Source: Phytophthora sp. 'mugwort' (taxonomy: Eukaryota; Oomycota; Peronosporomycetes; Peronosporales; Peronosporaceae). From it: a DNA stretch of 64,000 nt. Position 1 is the stretch's first letter, and every line of letters starts with the position of its first letter. This document shows, one piece after another, positions 1 through 11,538 of this stretch. The notes beneath the pieces were generated by a model that made no database searches, was not told the DNA's origin, and saw only the letters and a program-made list of their open reading frames with translations. A program made the position numbers and the translations under genes. The stretch lies in assembly GCA_033558025.1 (NCBI GenBank), contig JAUCEF010000007.1:4340001-4404000 (forward strand), read 5' to 3'.

Positions 1-189
1 CTAACGCTAACGGAATTTTGTATTGTGCTTCCCACAACCCACTCAGTAATCCAACATTTTAACCCTTACCGCATCGCCCCTGTCCTACATGTACCGATGG
101 TAAGCGAAATTTTGTCCTAAGCGAATCTCTATTACGGCCAATCACAGCTCCCTATTTTAGTCTGATCTCATAGGAGCTAATTTTAGACA

Positions 190-357
190 ATGCTGAAACA
201 CCCAATGGGCAGACCTCGCACGAAAGGAACCGGCAGAAAACCGAAGCGGTACACTCGAATTGCTGTCGACTACGAACGCAAACTGGAGCTATTAGAGTGC
301 CTGGATGCTGAACACTCTGTGAGTGAAGCCATATCTAATTCAATCCGGGCCCAATAG
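190..357 (+). pseudogene. Truncated pogo/CENP-B-type transposase N-terminus
   Basis: A 55-codon open frame from an ATG at 190 to a stop at 355-357. The product starts with a short basic stretch (GRPRTKGTGRKPKRY) followed by DYERKLELLECLDAEHSVSEAI, cut here for length. This resembles the first helix-turn-helix of pogo/Tigger-like transposases, where Tyr-Glu-Arg-Lys-Leu opens the DNA-binding domain. A full pogo transposase is 400-500 residues, so this is only the start of one. The frame stops abruptly where the minus-strand citrate synthase fragment begins, which suggests a junction between two unrelated pieces. No catalytic domain follows. The family call rests on short motif resemblance only. 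Confidence 0.5.
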
Positions 358-910
358 GGTTGAGACCACCAGGTGCGTGGTGTGCGCACCGGCATTACCA
401 CCCTCGGTCAAGGTGGATCGCCTCGAACTCAGCGTATAGAAGCCCAACATGCGGTTGGACTTAACGGAGTAATCGAGGCTGAATCGTAGGCACTGTGGGA
501 CTCACCGAAGTACGTGTTGCAATAAGTAAGAGCGGCTACCTCGGACAGGCGGGCAATGAAATTCATCATGTCCTCGTATGTGTATTCCCAGTAGATCAAC
601 TTGTGGATGCCCCCGGCGTACTCCTTGGCGAAGATGCCGTCGGTGTTCATCGCAGTCACGGCAGCTGACAGCTGCGTCATTGGGTGGTCGTGTTTGAGAT
701 TGCGGACGATATTGAGCACGTGATCGGGTACCTTGGCGCGCAAGTGCAGTGCAGCTCGGCGGTGACGTTGGCGGCCTGGGCGGCAATGGGGACTTCACCG
801 GTCATATTAGCCATAGTAGGCCTTCTGGTAGGGGCTCACCGCCTTCCTCCTTGGCCGGAAGGCACTGCTGAAGGTCCGAGGTGGTGAGACCGCGGAAGCG
901 GATCCAGAAC
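345..910 (-). pseudogene. Citrate synthase gene fragment, frameshifted
   Basis: Read on the minus strand, three frames together spell the middle of a mitochondrial-type citrate synthase. From about 900 down come [15 protein letters not shown] and [10 protein letters not shown], then [10 protein letters not shown]. From 743 to 429 one frame gives KVPDHVLNIVRNLKHDHPMTQ and continues through SAAVTAMN, HKLIYWEYTYEDMM and AALTYCNTYFG. Below about 460 another frame gives LDYSV, NRMLGF and EGGNAGAHTTHLV. Animal and plant citrate synthases have the same blocks in the same order, including the catalytic-loop region around HPMSQLSAAV and EGGN-SAHT. At least three frameshifts and missing 5' and 3' parts show it is a dead fragment, probably carried or broken by neighbouring transposons. 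No introns are needed to explain the alignment. Confidence 0.8.
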
Positions 911-1133
911 TACCGCGATCTGCCTCAAATATATTTTGATTGGATTAATTATTCAAAACAATTAAATAAAACATGTGTTTTAGCAACCATTGCGTCAGCA
1001 AAACCCACATAAGTACGATATTTTGATGAAACCCCGCACGTGGCACTGCTGTTTCAGGAAATGCCTCTGCTATCTACCACCTTTGTCCCGAATAGACCCA
1101 TTGCGTGCTCGTCAGTTTCCATGAATTTGTATA

Positions 1134-2325
1134 GTGAGATCCAGACAATGCCAGTTACCTCAGTTTTGCCTCATCATTCGCACCTCCTTCACTTTCGAAG
1201 ACGACAACCAGCTGCTACAGGTCGGCCGAGCCAACGTCAATGCAGGCACAAGGATTTCTTGGGCGGCCGTCGCTCGCAGGATGCAGCGCACCGACCACAC
1301 TGGCAGTACCCTGCAACAGCGACTGCGGACGCTGATGCGAACATGGGGGACGAACGTCTCGGCATTCTCTCCGAGTTTTTTACGCCAGTGCGCAGGCCTC
1401 GTGGTCAGCCTCCAGCGGCGACGCGGCGGCTGCGAAATCTTGCTATAGCTTCACCACGACAACTACGCGGACGCGATGCTACTCCGACACAAGCGACTGC
1501 TACACCGCGGCGTGCGACTGTGAATCCATTACGAGTGACTACAACACCGCCACAAGCGAGTGCTACTCCGCCAGAACGTACTGCGATCCCGCCACGAGTG
1601 ATTTCAACGCCGTCACAAGTGACTGCTAGTTTGCCTGCGAGCCCGCTTCCCCCCCCCCTCTCGGCATCAATAAGCCGGGGCAGATTCTCCATCGCAACCG
1701 CTGGTGGAACCTGCGACCACTCGACCACTCTGTACCTGCGATATTCGAAGACATTTCACGCGAAATGATTGCGCGAGATGGAAACAAGCCCCATCGCAAT
1801 ACTGGAGAGTTGATGCAGAAGGGAATCTCCGCGCTACTGGGTGAGCTGGGCGTTCTTGACGAGACGAATTTGGTTTTAGACCTTGAAGCTGACGTTTGAA
1901 ATGTGGTGGCCCAAGTAGCAGTCAAGTGTGGCAGGGCGATTGGCATCGAGGTCCGCCCCAATATTTTGGATCTTGGTGTGACGATGATGACGAGAAGTGC
2001 GCACGCGAGAGGGCTACTAGAGCGAACGCAGATCATCTGTCAGGACATTGCTGACATACGGTTTTCGTTCACTAGACCGTACGCCGAAGCGACAGTTATC
2101 TACTGGAGCAATATCCTCTTCGAGCAGCGGGTTATTGAGTTCGTGAAGAACGAGCTTTGTGGGATAGTTATGTTGGGGATTCCGGTGAGTTGTTTGAGTT
2201 TCTGCCCAAGCCACCGTGCCCTTTGGCATAGCCCATTCTGTGCGGCGTTCGATCCGGTGAAGGTGCTGGATCTTCCTGCAGCTGGAAGGCCAATCTGCCG
2301 AGTTTTTCTGTACAAGTCATTGTAA
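1134..2325 (+). pseudogene. Broken SANT-like / heptad-repeat / DOT1-like methyltransferase ORF
   Basis: Three pieces lie in order. First, around 1160-1380, a Myb/SANT-like segment contains FTFEDDNQLLQVGRANVN, then ISWAAVARRM and LQQRLRTLMRTWG. After a frameshift, 1481-1627 encodes seven 7-residue Thr/Pro/Ala repeats. From about 1738 a further frame gives GELMQKGISALLGELGVLDE, a TGA stop at 1897-1899, then NVVAQVAVKCGRAIGIEVRP, TQIICQDI, EATVIYWSNILFEQ and a Cys/His-containing tail ending at 2325. The last part resembles the S-adenosylmethionine-binding fold of DOT1-type histone methyltransferases, where a DVGxGxGN motif normally precedes VVAQVA. Here that motif has been reduced to Asp-Val-stop-Asn, so SAM binding is lost. 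I read it as a decayed member of a dispersed oomycete family. The DOT1 assignment is plausible but not certain. Confidence 0.5.
1481..1627 (+). repeat. 21-bp minisatellite, seven units, coding heptads
   Basis: Seven consecutive 21-bp units in frame with the ORF that starts upstream. They encode TPTQATA, TPRRATV, NPLRVTT, TPPQASA, TPPERTA, IPPRVIS and TPSQVTA. The units are diverged at DNA level but keep a Thr/Asn/Ile-Pro start and the 7-residue period. Confidence 0.85.
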
Positions 2326-2390
2326 CTCGATTTTCATAGTAAAAACAAGATGAAGACACAGGTTTTGGTATTTGCGATTGTATACTATAT

Positions 2391-4720
2391 TCAAGTCATA
2401 TGCACATGTCGGTTCTTGTTTTCTTCTGTTTGACTTCGCAACAGATTATGCATACTCAGATAAGGATGTGGATAAATATCATTTACAGAACGATTATGCG
2501 TGCTGCAAGAACCAGCGCCACTACGACCCTTTAGCAAAGCTTGACTCTTCTTCGCTTTCAGCATTGGGTTGTCCTGCGTGACTGCTTCAGCTTTTACAAC
2601 TGCGAACTCGTGGGCACCTTTCCTTGCTGCGAGAAGAACTTGTTGGGGAGGTAAAAACGATGGTACTTCTTCCAACAAGTCCATGTTGTTCATAGGCACG
2701 TGTACGGCTTGTCAGAGACGTGAGCATGCTGACAGAGACACACATTGTGAAGCCCACAGACGTCCATCACCTCCGTAGGATACCGGTTTTCCCAACGGCA
2801 CACGACACATCTATAGACCTGCCTTGACGGTGCAGGGGGCACCGCTTTTGTGAATTCTCTGAAATGCCTGTTGCTTGATGTGACCGTGCTATCCAGACTG
2901 TGCTTGAGGGGGACTTCTGGTCGGGAATCTCTTTTGCTAATGTGGGTCTGCGTAGAACATTTGACGCTCGCTAGGCGCCTCCTTCCATTTAACAGATAGT
3001 AGCTCAGAACGCAGCTTGATAATGAAGTCTCGATGAGGATCACGAGAGTTGCTCAAATCCACCGCCAGCTTCCTCGTCAGGAAGATATTGACACGAGCAA
3101 CATCGATAAGTGCAAGCGCTAGGTTTTTGTACCATTTTTTTGAAGGAGTGCCCATCTGACAATGAAATCTGAGAACGAATCGGGTCCAGGCAATCGACGA
3201 TTTGCGCGTTAGCGTTGTATTCCTTAACGCATGGTCGGGGCCGAGAAGCTCACTTTGTTGGCTCGTACGTGACGGTTCACAGTGATCAGCGTCGATGGAT
3301 CTGCATTTGGAATCACTGTCACAGCACTATCATACCATGACGCTGCCACAAGCGCGCTGTCAACTGAAACGCCTTGCCAACACGTTCCACGAGTACAACC
3401 TGTCTAATCCAAAATTACATGCCGAGGGGAATGTGAGCTTGCCTTCCGAACTGTCCCACAACGCGTAGAGGCCCTTCAGACGTAGTGCCAGTTGCAACTG
3501 CACCGAGATGTACTGAGTTGATGATCCGACGAGTGTTGTATATTAGGTGGACGACTTCGAGGTTGCACTTCCTAATGGGTGCCGGCTCTGAGATTTTATC
3601 ACTCAAGGCCTGTGCCTCCTCTAGTGACGTTACCCCATCCAGTCGATCCGAGATATCTCTCACACAATGCATCCGAATATTCAGTGAAATCCAGGATGTA
3701 GCGCAGCATAACATATAAATCCGAAAATGATATTTTCCCGTAGGCGTCATCAGATTGTATACAACGGGCGGTTTACCATACTAGACCGACAAGCAACCCT
3801 TCCTCATCGAGTGCAACATCACGACCAATTTCCACGTATTTCGGTCCTGTCGTCTTTAGTGTGTTCAACAACGGGCGAATCCGCGCGGTCAGGTCCTGAT
3901 TACGTTGAAAACTGGAATGGAAGATCAAAAGGTTCCATGATCCCTTCCAGCGTATCTGTGTCCTCGTCAATATGTACTTTTTCGCATTCATCAACAGCAC
4001 AAAGTTGCCCCACGCCAGACGAACGTCAGTGCAATGTCCGATAGTTGGTATTTCCTCTTTGCACGGTGCTAAGGTTTAGTGTTTTCATGTGATTCTGGAA
4101 CTGCGAGTCCAGCCAGTTAATCTGGAATAATGACCTTTTCAAGACACGTCACACCTTCCCCACCATGTAGGCATTTCCTACTCCGACGTACGTTTTCTTC
4201 TGCGTGATAAACCCTTCTTTGATAGATGCAAACGCCACAAGGGTGTCTACTACATTGCAAGGACTGATGGTAGACGTATCTGCTTCGGGCGACTGGTATC
4301 ACCAGAAACCGGTGCAGCTCTTGCAGTATTTGGTGAAGTTGTCGCAGTTGGAGACGTCTCATTAGGCGGCACCACTGCGTTGGCTACGGACGCATCAACG
4401 GCTGGCGGTGACGCACATCGTCTCGTCAACATGGATAGGCTATTCTTCGCTGTGTTGGGTGGTTCTGGGGCTGACAGTGGTTTCTGGGGCAGTAATGATC
4501 TTTCGGTCATGGCTTGGTCCAGACTGCAATTGGGTCTGCTCATACGCGTGCAGATCACCGTCAATAGTGCGGATGCCCGAGGCCGTTTGCTATCGGATTG
4601 GCCCGGATGCCTTCCGCTTGTTCTTTGACCCCTTAGGTCATCCTCGCTTTCGTTTACCGACAGTGGCAGCGGCAGGTTGTGCGAAGCCGATACCAATTTT
4701 TGCACCAACTGTCCCTCCAT
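2391..4720 (-). pseudogene. piggyBac-like transposase, decayed
   Basis: On the minus strand several broken frames follow the order of an oomycete piggyBac-like (DDE_Tnp_1_7) transposase. An N-terminal Ser/Thr/Pro-rich region lies at 4720-4250. At 3938-3780 the frame reads NQDLTARIRPLLNTLKTTGP and KYVEIGRDVALDE. At 3750-3415 come KYHFRIYMLCCATSWISLNI and ISDRLDGVTSLEEAQALSDKI. At 3155-2937 come KWYKNLALALIDVARVN and SRDPHRDFIIKLRSELLS. A Cys-rich end, YRCVVCRWENRYP with VCGLHNVCLC, lies near 2800-2700. Frames change at least four times, so no functional protein is made. A further minus-strand tail at 2699-2391 (LLEEVPSFLPPQQVLLAARKG) may be the C-terminus. Flanking TTAA ends were not established. 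Confidence 0.65.
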
Positions 4721-6746
4721 TCACGTCTTCTGCGCTATCGGCACTAGCCGTCCATCCGCCATTACGCCTTCTGCGCTATCTACCGGACTCTGCACTAACC
4801 GTCCTTCCACCATTCATTTCTTCTGCTATCTGACCTGGTCGCCGAGTGTAGGCTCCTTGACATCGGTCCACGGCGCGTCGTGGCCACCCTACCCCGCTTG
4901 CTCTTCCGGGCGTTTTCGGATTGTGTATTTGGGTGGAAAACATTGCCCCCGTCGGTTTGTCTATCAGTTGGTAAAGGAACAAATAGGATAGTGGATAAAA
5001 ACCCAACAAACTAATCATACGAGGCAGGGTTAAAGTTTGACCAAATACAATTTCTATAGTTAAATCGAGTAACATCCTAAACTACTCTTCTTACTGAAAT
5101 AAAGATACATACCAATCTATCCAGATGGAAGTTGTTGCCGAGCGTCCGACCAATATCAAGTGTGGGGTCTCGTTCCTTGGCGTCTTACTGCCATATTGAG
5201 CCTTCATCGCCATATGCATTTGAGAGTACTGGTACAACGCTAACGCCCTCCAAGTCGTACTGCGCCGGCGTCCCCAAGAGCGAACCGCTGACGTATCGGA
5301 GCATTGTCACATCCGATCGACGTGTTTGAAGTTGTAGTCGTAAGATAAGGAGTGGGACAGGTAATTTACGCGATGGCCGCCAAGCCTTTCCGCTCATTAC
5401 GTGAACAAGCAGCTCAACCATTCGGCCAATAGCATGCCTCGGCGTATGGGTCGTTGTCCAAAAAAAATGTTGACCGACCTAATATCGTTTAATGCGATAT
5501 TTGCGTGCATCAAAGCAAGAGAGTACAGTGATTTATGAAGGGGGTCCCGATGCCCCGCTTGGCCCACCTACCCCTCCAATTTCTCATCTCTTACTACCGT
5601 ATGGGAGGGGCACCGATCAAGGCAAGCACTGTACGTTATGAACGGCGTCATTTTGACCCCCTTCATCTCCAATATGCTAAAGTTGTATGGCGTACAACCC
5701 CAGGTCAATAGGGCGTATTTATGAAAGGGTTAATTTTTTTATACCTCCGACGTGTGATAAGCTTGTCGATCGAATACCAACTCAAATTGCATAATTAACT
5801 ATGGAGATACTCTAGCAACAATACCTACCTTGCTTCCTGCCCAAATTCTATCCTTGAGCGAACACTCCATCTCGTAGACCACTCACAACCTGGGTTCGCA
5901 CGCCGATAAAATCTGCTCAAATAAGCAGCTGGCCAATCGTCTTCAGGCGCTCCTTCAGGGTCTGGCTCCTTTTCGACCACGCCGTCAGCATCTTGCACAT
6001 TCTGCGCCTCGACTCTTTCTGCTTTACGAGTTGCAACCGTATCCGTCGCGTCTGCAACAGTTTCCGTCAGCCTCTCCAGTGATATTCCCTCGGGAGGGAT
6101 ATGGGCTCGTCAAGCAACAGTGCCGTCACCAGTGCCGTCAGCTCATCAGTGACAGCGTCGTCTTCTTCCGGATCATCGAACTCGCCCGGTGCGCTACCAG
6201 TTGCGAGCACAAAGCTGTGGGAATTTTCTGGCACTGTTTCAGGTAGTGTAACCACTTATACCCTACGATAAGAATCCCTTTTGACAGGGATAAAGTGGCC
6301 CGATAAATACCGTCTGTATGTGCCCGGGCAGAATTTTACGGCCAGCGAGGTTTTGCTTATAACTTTTGCCCTGCTACGAGTTGGCGCTTGCTACTTAGAT
6401 ATATGCTGTAGGCACCCTAGGGGAAAGGGGAGAGGTTCGCGAAGTTTGCGCTGCGGAGACTCATATAAAAAAGCAATTGTGGGGCTGGACACAAATTTAC
6501 AACCAGTCTCATGCATACATCACGCATACAAATTTCAAGTCAAATAGTATCTATAGAATGTATCGCTATCCGAACTCACTTCCAACCACCAGTAGACGAG
6601 CTGACTGAAGGCGCTCTCCGCGCTATCAATTGTGCCCTTACTGTCATTCCACAACTGGATGAGCCAAGGACCATTGCTGACTGCAGAGCGGACAGATCCA
6701 AGGACTGAACGAGGAGGCTTTAGCATCAGAGCTATCGTATTACAAA
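4721..6746. other. No confident gene; repeat-like AT-rich sequence
   Basis: About 2 kb without a gene that I can name. Minus-strand stretches at 5421-5185 and 6255-5840 look coding-like (the latter reads EFDDPEEDDAVTDELTALV) and may be the N-terminal part of a transposon protein, but are short and broken. A small inverted-repeat element at 5535-5666 is listed separately. Confidence 0.5.
5535..5666. repeat. Small inverted-repeat (MITE-like) element
   Basis: ATGAAGGGGGTC at 5535-5546 is matched as a perfect reverse complement at 5655-5666, enclosing 108 bp. Size and non-coding content fit a short non-autonomous element, but no clear target duplication is visible. Confidence 0.4.
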
Positions 6747-7035
6747 TGCAGGTGCTTGATGGCAAATTGAATTGTGTCTCTCATCATTACATGCTTGTCT
6801 TTTAGCTCGTCTTTATATGTAGTGCTCCGAGTGCGGCTCCTTGGCTTAAGGACGCCACTTCGTGGCGTTAATGCATGTCAACTACTTCGTCGCCACTGAG
6901 TGCTGGTCCGCCACTGACTGCTGGTCCGTGATGCTTCATCACTAGTAGAAGTACGGGGTGTTGACAGAGTGATGTTCATGTCTGTGCAACATGCAGTGCG
7001 ATTCATGAGGAACGTGACTGGTAGGAATCCCCTCA
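6747..7035 (-). repeat. 3' LTR of outer Gypsy element
   Basis: About 290 bp aligns with 17333-17640 with many substitutions and small indels. The shared end lies near AATCCCC at 7034; past it the two copies diverge, so the inner edge is approximate. Confidence 0.65.
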
Positions 7036-7139
7036 GTGCCCATAAGCTATGTTTCTCTTGCAGAGCAGCGAACGCGGCGCGTAGGCCGTCAGATAAACTC
7101 TGTTCAACAAACTCTGTCGCTTTGGCTGGTACGTCAGTG

Positions 7140-10100
7140 CGCAGGCCTTCAAGCCTCGTAGGAATTCTCAGCGTTCTCCAATCCTTGCCAGGATACTTCG
7201 AGTTCCCATCGGGAGAGATCATCATTATAGCGTACGTCACGAAAACGTTCTACATTCAGCAGATGTCCTTGGTTCGAAATGTGTTGCACCATTTCTTCAG
7301 TCATCTTTAAGCTGGTGTCGGCACAGAACGGCAAAAACGAGACCCGTGTACGTCATGGCTAGCTTTCATGATAATATGTTCAATAGTGAAAGAATGCGAA
7401 AGTGCCCCCACGACAGGGAATGGCCTCAACTAACGAACCATAAGTTGTTGCATGGAAGGCGTGAATCTACTCGTGACCGAAGGACAACGTCCCCTTTCGA
7501 GAAGTTGCATAGCGCACCCTTTTTAGCCGCCATCAGCTGCAAATAACGGCGCTGGCGAATGTCCACAACCTCTTTGTGTATTTGTTGTAAACTGTGGAGC
7601 AGATTGTCCAGCTGCTTGCAAATGACTGGCTTACTTAGGTCAGCGTCAACACGGTCTCCATTGTGTTGACGAGAAGGATCCCATATCACGTCCAATGCAC
7701 TGCTAGCCTGGTGCTCTGTGAAAATCTCGACCAGAGCCGTATCACCAAGGGGCGGTAGTTATGTATGATTTAGATTAGCTTGGCCTGCGGGAAGCAAGTA
7801 TGTCTACTCTTTAGTGTCCAAATGGTACTCCATGATCAGGACACAAAAACGTTCAACACATTCCGGTTGACACGTTCAACAGTTCCATTAATCCACGGGC
7901 TGTACGGCGGAGTAATGCGCTGCTTGCACTTCAGCCGACTGTTAAGCGTATCCAACACTGAGTTGCGGAAGTGTGTTCTATTATCGGATTACCATATTTC
8001 ACGTGCACCTAAAGCGTTTGTAACAATCAATCATCGCTTCGGCGGCTACTGCGGTGGTCGGCGAACTACAGGCAAAAATTTCGCAGTAGTGCGCCAAGTC
8101 ATCCTTCCGTACAAGGCCATAGCACATGTCACCGTCACTTGAAGGTAGGGACAGAAACTCCCAGTGGAGAACTTCATTGCGTCTGGTACACTTCAAAGTA
8201 GGCCCACATGGCCGCTGAAGTATGTGAGGCCCTTTCACATGCTTACAGAGCAAGCATCCCCCACAGATCGCTTGGCAGCATTAGCTACATCATATAATGC
8301 AAAACGACGCAATGCGTTCAGCATAGCTTGTTCGCCTCGGTGTCCGTGTGAGCCAGCATGAGTTACAATAAGTATCCGAGTGAGTAGACACTTCGCCGTA
8401 CGGGGGATCCATGGCTTGCCGTCAAGCATATCAGGCCGTCGACGATTGTGTATCCTCGCGGTGCTGTCCCAATTGGTTGCTGCTGTGCTTCAACTAGAGC
8501 TTCACGCGAAGGCCAGATAAAGTTTGCGTCTTCCAGTGGTCGTAAGGATGACACCGCCAGCTTACGGTGCGAACGAACATGGTTATCTCCTTGGTAGTCA
8601 CTTCGTCATCGCGATCATGCCACCATCTCGACACAATGACTTCCCAAAAGTAGTAAATTGGAACCTGGAATGTGCTTAATAATATAGATGTCCCCAGCAA
8701 ACGCAAGGCCCGATGCTGAAGTTTCGCTCTAACGTCTTTCTTCAACTCCTTATCAGGAGCGAAAATTGCGATCAGGTTTGCATGATCGCAATACAGACGA
8801 AACATGTGCGCTCGCTGTAACAAATATTCCGATGTTGTGCAAAGCTGATCAATAGAAAAAAGCTTCTGCTCCACTATACTCTAGTTCTGCTGTGCATCCT
8901 GAAACATGCCCCTTTACACACCAAAACTGGTGTTGATGTTCGTTGCTGTTCGTGTACAGGGGTGTCTTCCTTCCAACCCGCAACTTGCGTCACGACTATA
9001 GAATCGCAGACATCGCTCGCGTCCGAAAAAGACAGATATCCTGGCTGGGCTCTGGCGAGGCAAGTGGGGTTGACGAGCTGACGTGCTACAACAAATCCAC
9101 ATTGGCCAGTTTTTTTCTCGTTGCTCCAAATAAGAGGAATGTGCAGTGCTTGCTGTCGACGCCTGCTTGTATCATTTAACGCCGCATCCGACATGTCTAG
9201 TGGGACTGCATGTCGTGCATAATGAACAGTCGAATCACGAAAACCAATTCACAACACACAAGAAATATTGCAAGTCACTAGCAGCGGCTGGCAGCGACAA
9301 CTCCTTTAATGCCGCAACCCGTGCAGGGTCGTGTGTCACTCCATCTCACTAATAAGTCGGCCGCACCATTTAACCTAAATTTGAAACAGCTTCAGATTGA
9401 ACTTGCGCAGTATCTCGAAAAACTTCCGCAATGATTGAAGAAATTCATCAATATTTGTTGCGTACAGAATCACATCAAGACCGCGTTATACAACAACGGG
9501 TCGAACACAAACTGCATTTTGTTCTGGAAGTGTAACGCGTTATCTATAGCACCTTACGGGACTCTCGTTAGTGTCGATGGTATCGTCAGTCATGAAACTG
9601 AATATCTATTGGGATTCTTCATCAAGGCCCATCTGCCAAAAACCTTTTTGTGCAGATCAAAACTGGTGAATCCACATGGCTCACGAACGGAGCTAGTAAC
9701 CACAGGGAGATTGGGAGCGGCCCCCGAAATGGGCACAGTCATCGCGTCCTGCCAGCGATAATCAAGTCATTCGAAACTCCTGCGTTTCAGATGTCTTAAC
9801 CGGGACTACTGCTGAAGCCCAGCGAATCAAGTTATTCTTGCGAATCAAACCTTTTTCTTCGAACTCTTTCGTGTACTCACGAATGAACTACTGCTGTAGA
9901 GGAGGATAACTACGTGCCTTACAACGATATGGCACTGTATCATCTCTCAGCCGCACTCGAAGTGGCTCCACTCGAGCATATTCACCCGATTCCACTTGTG
10001 CACGGAACACATCACGGAAACCACCCACGCGTTCTGTCAATTCTGTTTCATGATTCAAATGGAAAACCTTCTGCGATGACTTCGGCTACCATGGCATGTA

Positions 10101-10610
10101 GGCGCTCTGCGTAGTCCACAACATCCGTCATACTAAAATAAGGATCTCGTGGGAGGTCCGCGTCGATATCCTCCACATTTGTACCCCTGCTAGGTGCTCG
10201 ATCATTCTGTCCATGTCAATGCCGAACGATAGTAGCGTCTCCTTGCCCAGCAGAAACTCGTCTGTATCTGCCACTTTTACAGTGCATGACACTTAAAACA
10301 AGTTTGCAGACCAAGCTGCTATATTGATGCGTAAGTCAAGGTGCACTTCCTCGGTGCAAATGGTAATCCGACCGTCGTACATTTCCACTTCCTGGTGCCT
10401 TGCTAGTGTCTGCAACCGAACATCGCGGTCAAGCTCCAACAAATCGTCGATTACGCGTCGTGGTACCACATTCGCATCGACCCCACTGTCTGAGCAAAAT
10501 GGAACGTCAATGAGGTCATTCAAACGCACAGAATGACCAACTCCTATTGCACGATCCCGTAGACGCCACCGCTTTACTTGCCGGCGGCTGTTACGTACTT
10601 CGGCCATTTT
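7140..10610 (-). pseudogene. Outer Gypsy pol remnant: protease, RT, RNase H, integrase, chromodomain
   Basis: Read on minus from right to left. The protease frame 10607-10293 contains FCSDSGVDANVVP, matching the retropepsin Asp-Ser-Gly active site. The RT palm near 9480 reads VILYATNIDEFLQSLRKFF, next to the expected catalytic motif. RNase H pieces at 9194-8494 include LSFSDASDVCDSIVVTQVAG and MFRLYCDHANLIAIFAPDKE. An integrase zinc-binding region (THAGSHGHRG) lies at 8370-8330 and an integrase core (LHWEFLSL through IFACSSPTTAVAAEAMID) at 8180-8010. An integrase C-terminal piece is at 7600-7470, and a chromodomain reading RWELEVSWQGLENAENSYEA ends at 7149. The gene order is that of Ty3/Gypsy elements. 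Many stops and frameshifts show long decay. Confidence 0.75.
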
Positions 10611-10840
10611 CTGGCGAGCGACTTCCTTCTCTGTATGGCTGGCATTTGTGCAATCTGCAATCTTCGAGCCAATTACATACCCAGCAACAAGTGCAAAGAG
10701 GTTAACACCTTGGGTTGCTGGACGTCGATGCCGATATTGCTACTAACTGCCTAGTTCGATCAGACTTAATCCTCTCACTGCCATTGGCGGTCAGCCTTGC
10801 CGTCGGTTATGCAGCTTTGCTGCCGCCAATCTGCTTTTTT

Positions 10841-11207
10841 TTAGCCTTTGTTTCTTCCAAATTCTCTGCTGAGATAGTGGTAGTGCTGTTGTAGACGGGC
10901 GCGCTGCAACAACAGAGGATAGAGCTTGACAGAGCTCGTTGCGGCCTCGTGAGGCTCCAGTTTCACCATGCGTTGAAGCTCCATTCGCAGTTCTTCAGGC
11001 TGTAGACTGTCGATCAATTGTTTACATCGTTGCTTCATTCGTTGATTGTAGTAGAGCTCCGTTTCGGCACACAGACCCAACTGTGCTGTCAGGCCGTTGT
11101 CTTCGATGAGGTGATCGAAGCAAGCGAAGTAATACAGAATGCAGGCATCATAATTGCCAATGCGCATATCATATTCAGTCGCTCGCGCAAAAGACGATCC
11201 AGGTCGG
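10841..11207 (-). pseudogene. Outer Gypsy gag, 3' half (after inserted element)
   Basis: This minus-strand frame reads on from the target site at 11207: YDMRIGNYDACILYYFACFD, HLIEDNGLTAQLGLCAE, QRMKQRCKQLIDSLQPEEL and QQHYHYLSREF. It is the capsid-like end of a Gypsy Gag. Together with 16867-17213 it makes one gag gene that the inner element split at the GTCGG target. Confidence 0.7.
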
Positions 11208-11511
11208 TGTGATGATGGCATGGCTTCATCTCTCGCCAGCTTTGCCAACCCGCAGCCGCAGGTTTGGAGTACACACGGATTGTAACTAGCTTTGCTAATC
11301 CTGGCAGGACTCGCGACTGCACATCAGGATTACGCCAAGCTTCGGAATTACTTCCCCTGGACCGCCACGATGGCAGGAGGAAGCTCTGCAGGCTCGCCGC
11401 CGCAGTCTGGAATAGATAGCTCACTTTGCAATTGCAATTTAAACAACGAACAGCAAGAAATAAACGTTGGCTTAAGGGAGTTCCAGCTCCCAAACATCGG
11501 AGCACGTCACA
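11208..11511 (+). repeat. 5' LTR of inner Gypsy element
   Basis: Starts TGTGATGATGG and ends CGTCACA. It matches 16563-16866 over its full length. The left target duplication GTCGG lies at 11203-11207. Confidence 0.92.
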
Positions 11512-11538
11512 AAGTTAACTTTAGTCTATCGTGCACAC

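Noticed and set aside
1..20. CTAACGCTAACGG as a possible telomere-like start
   Set aside because: Only two loose repeat units; eukaryotic telomeres need many units, and the sequence continues without them.
5026..5033. GGGTTAAA as a possible piggyBac end for the remnant at 2391-4720
   Set aside because: No partner CCC end with TTAA was found left of 2391.
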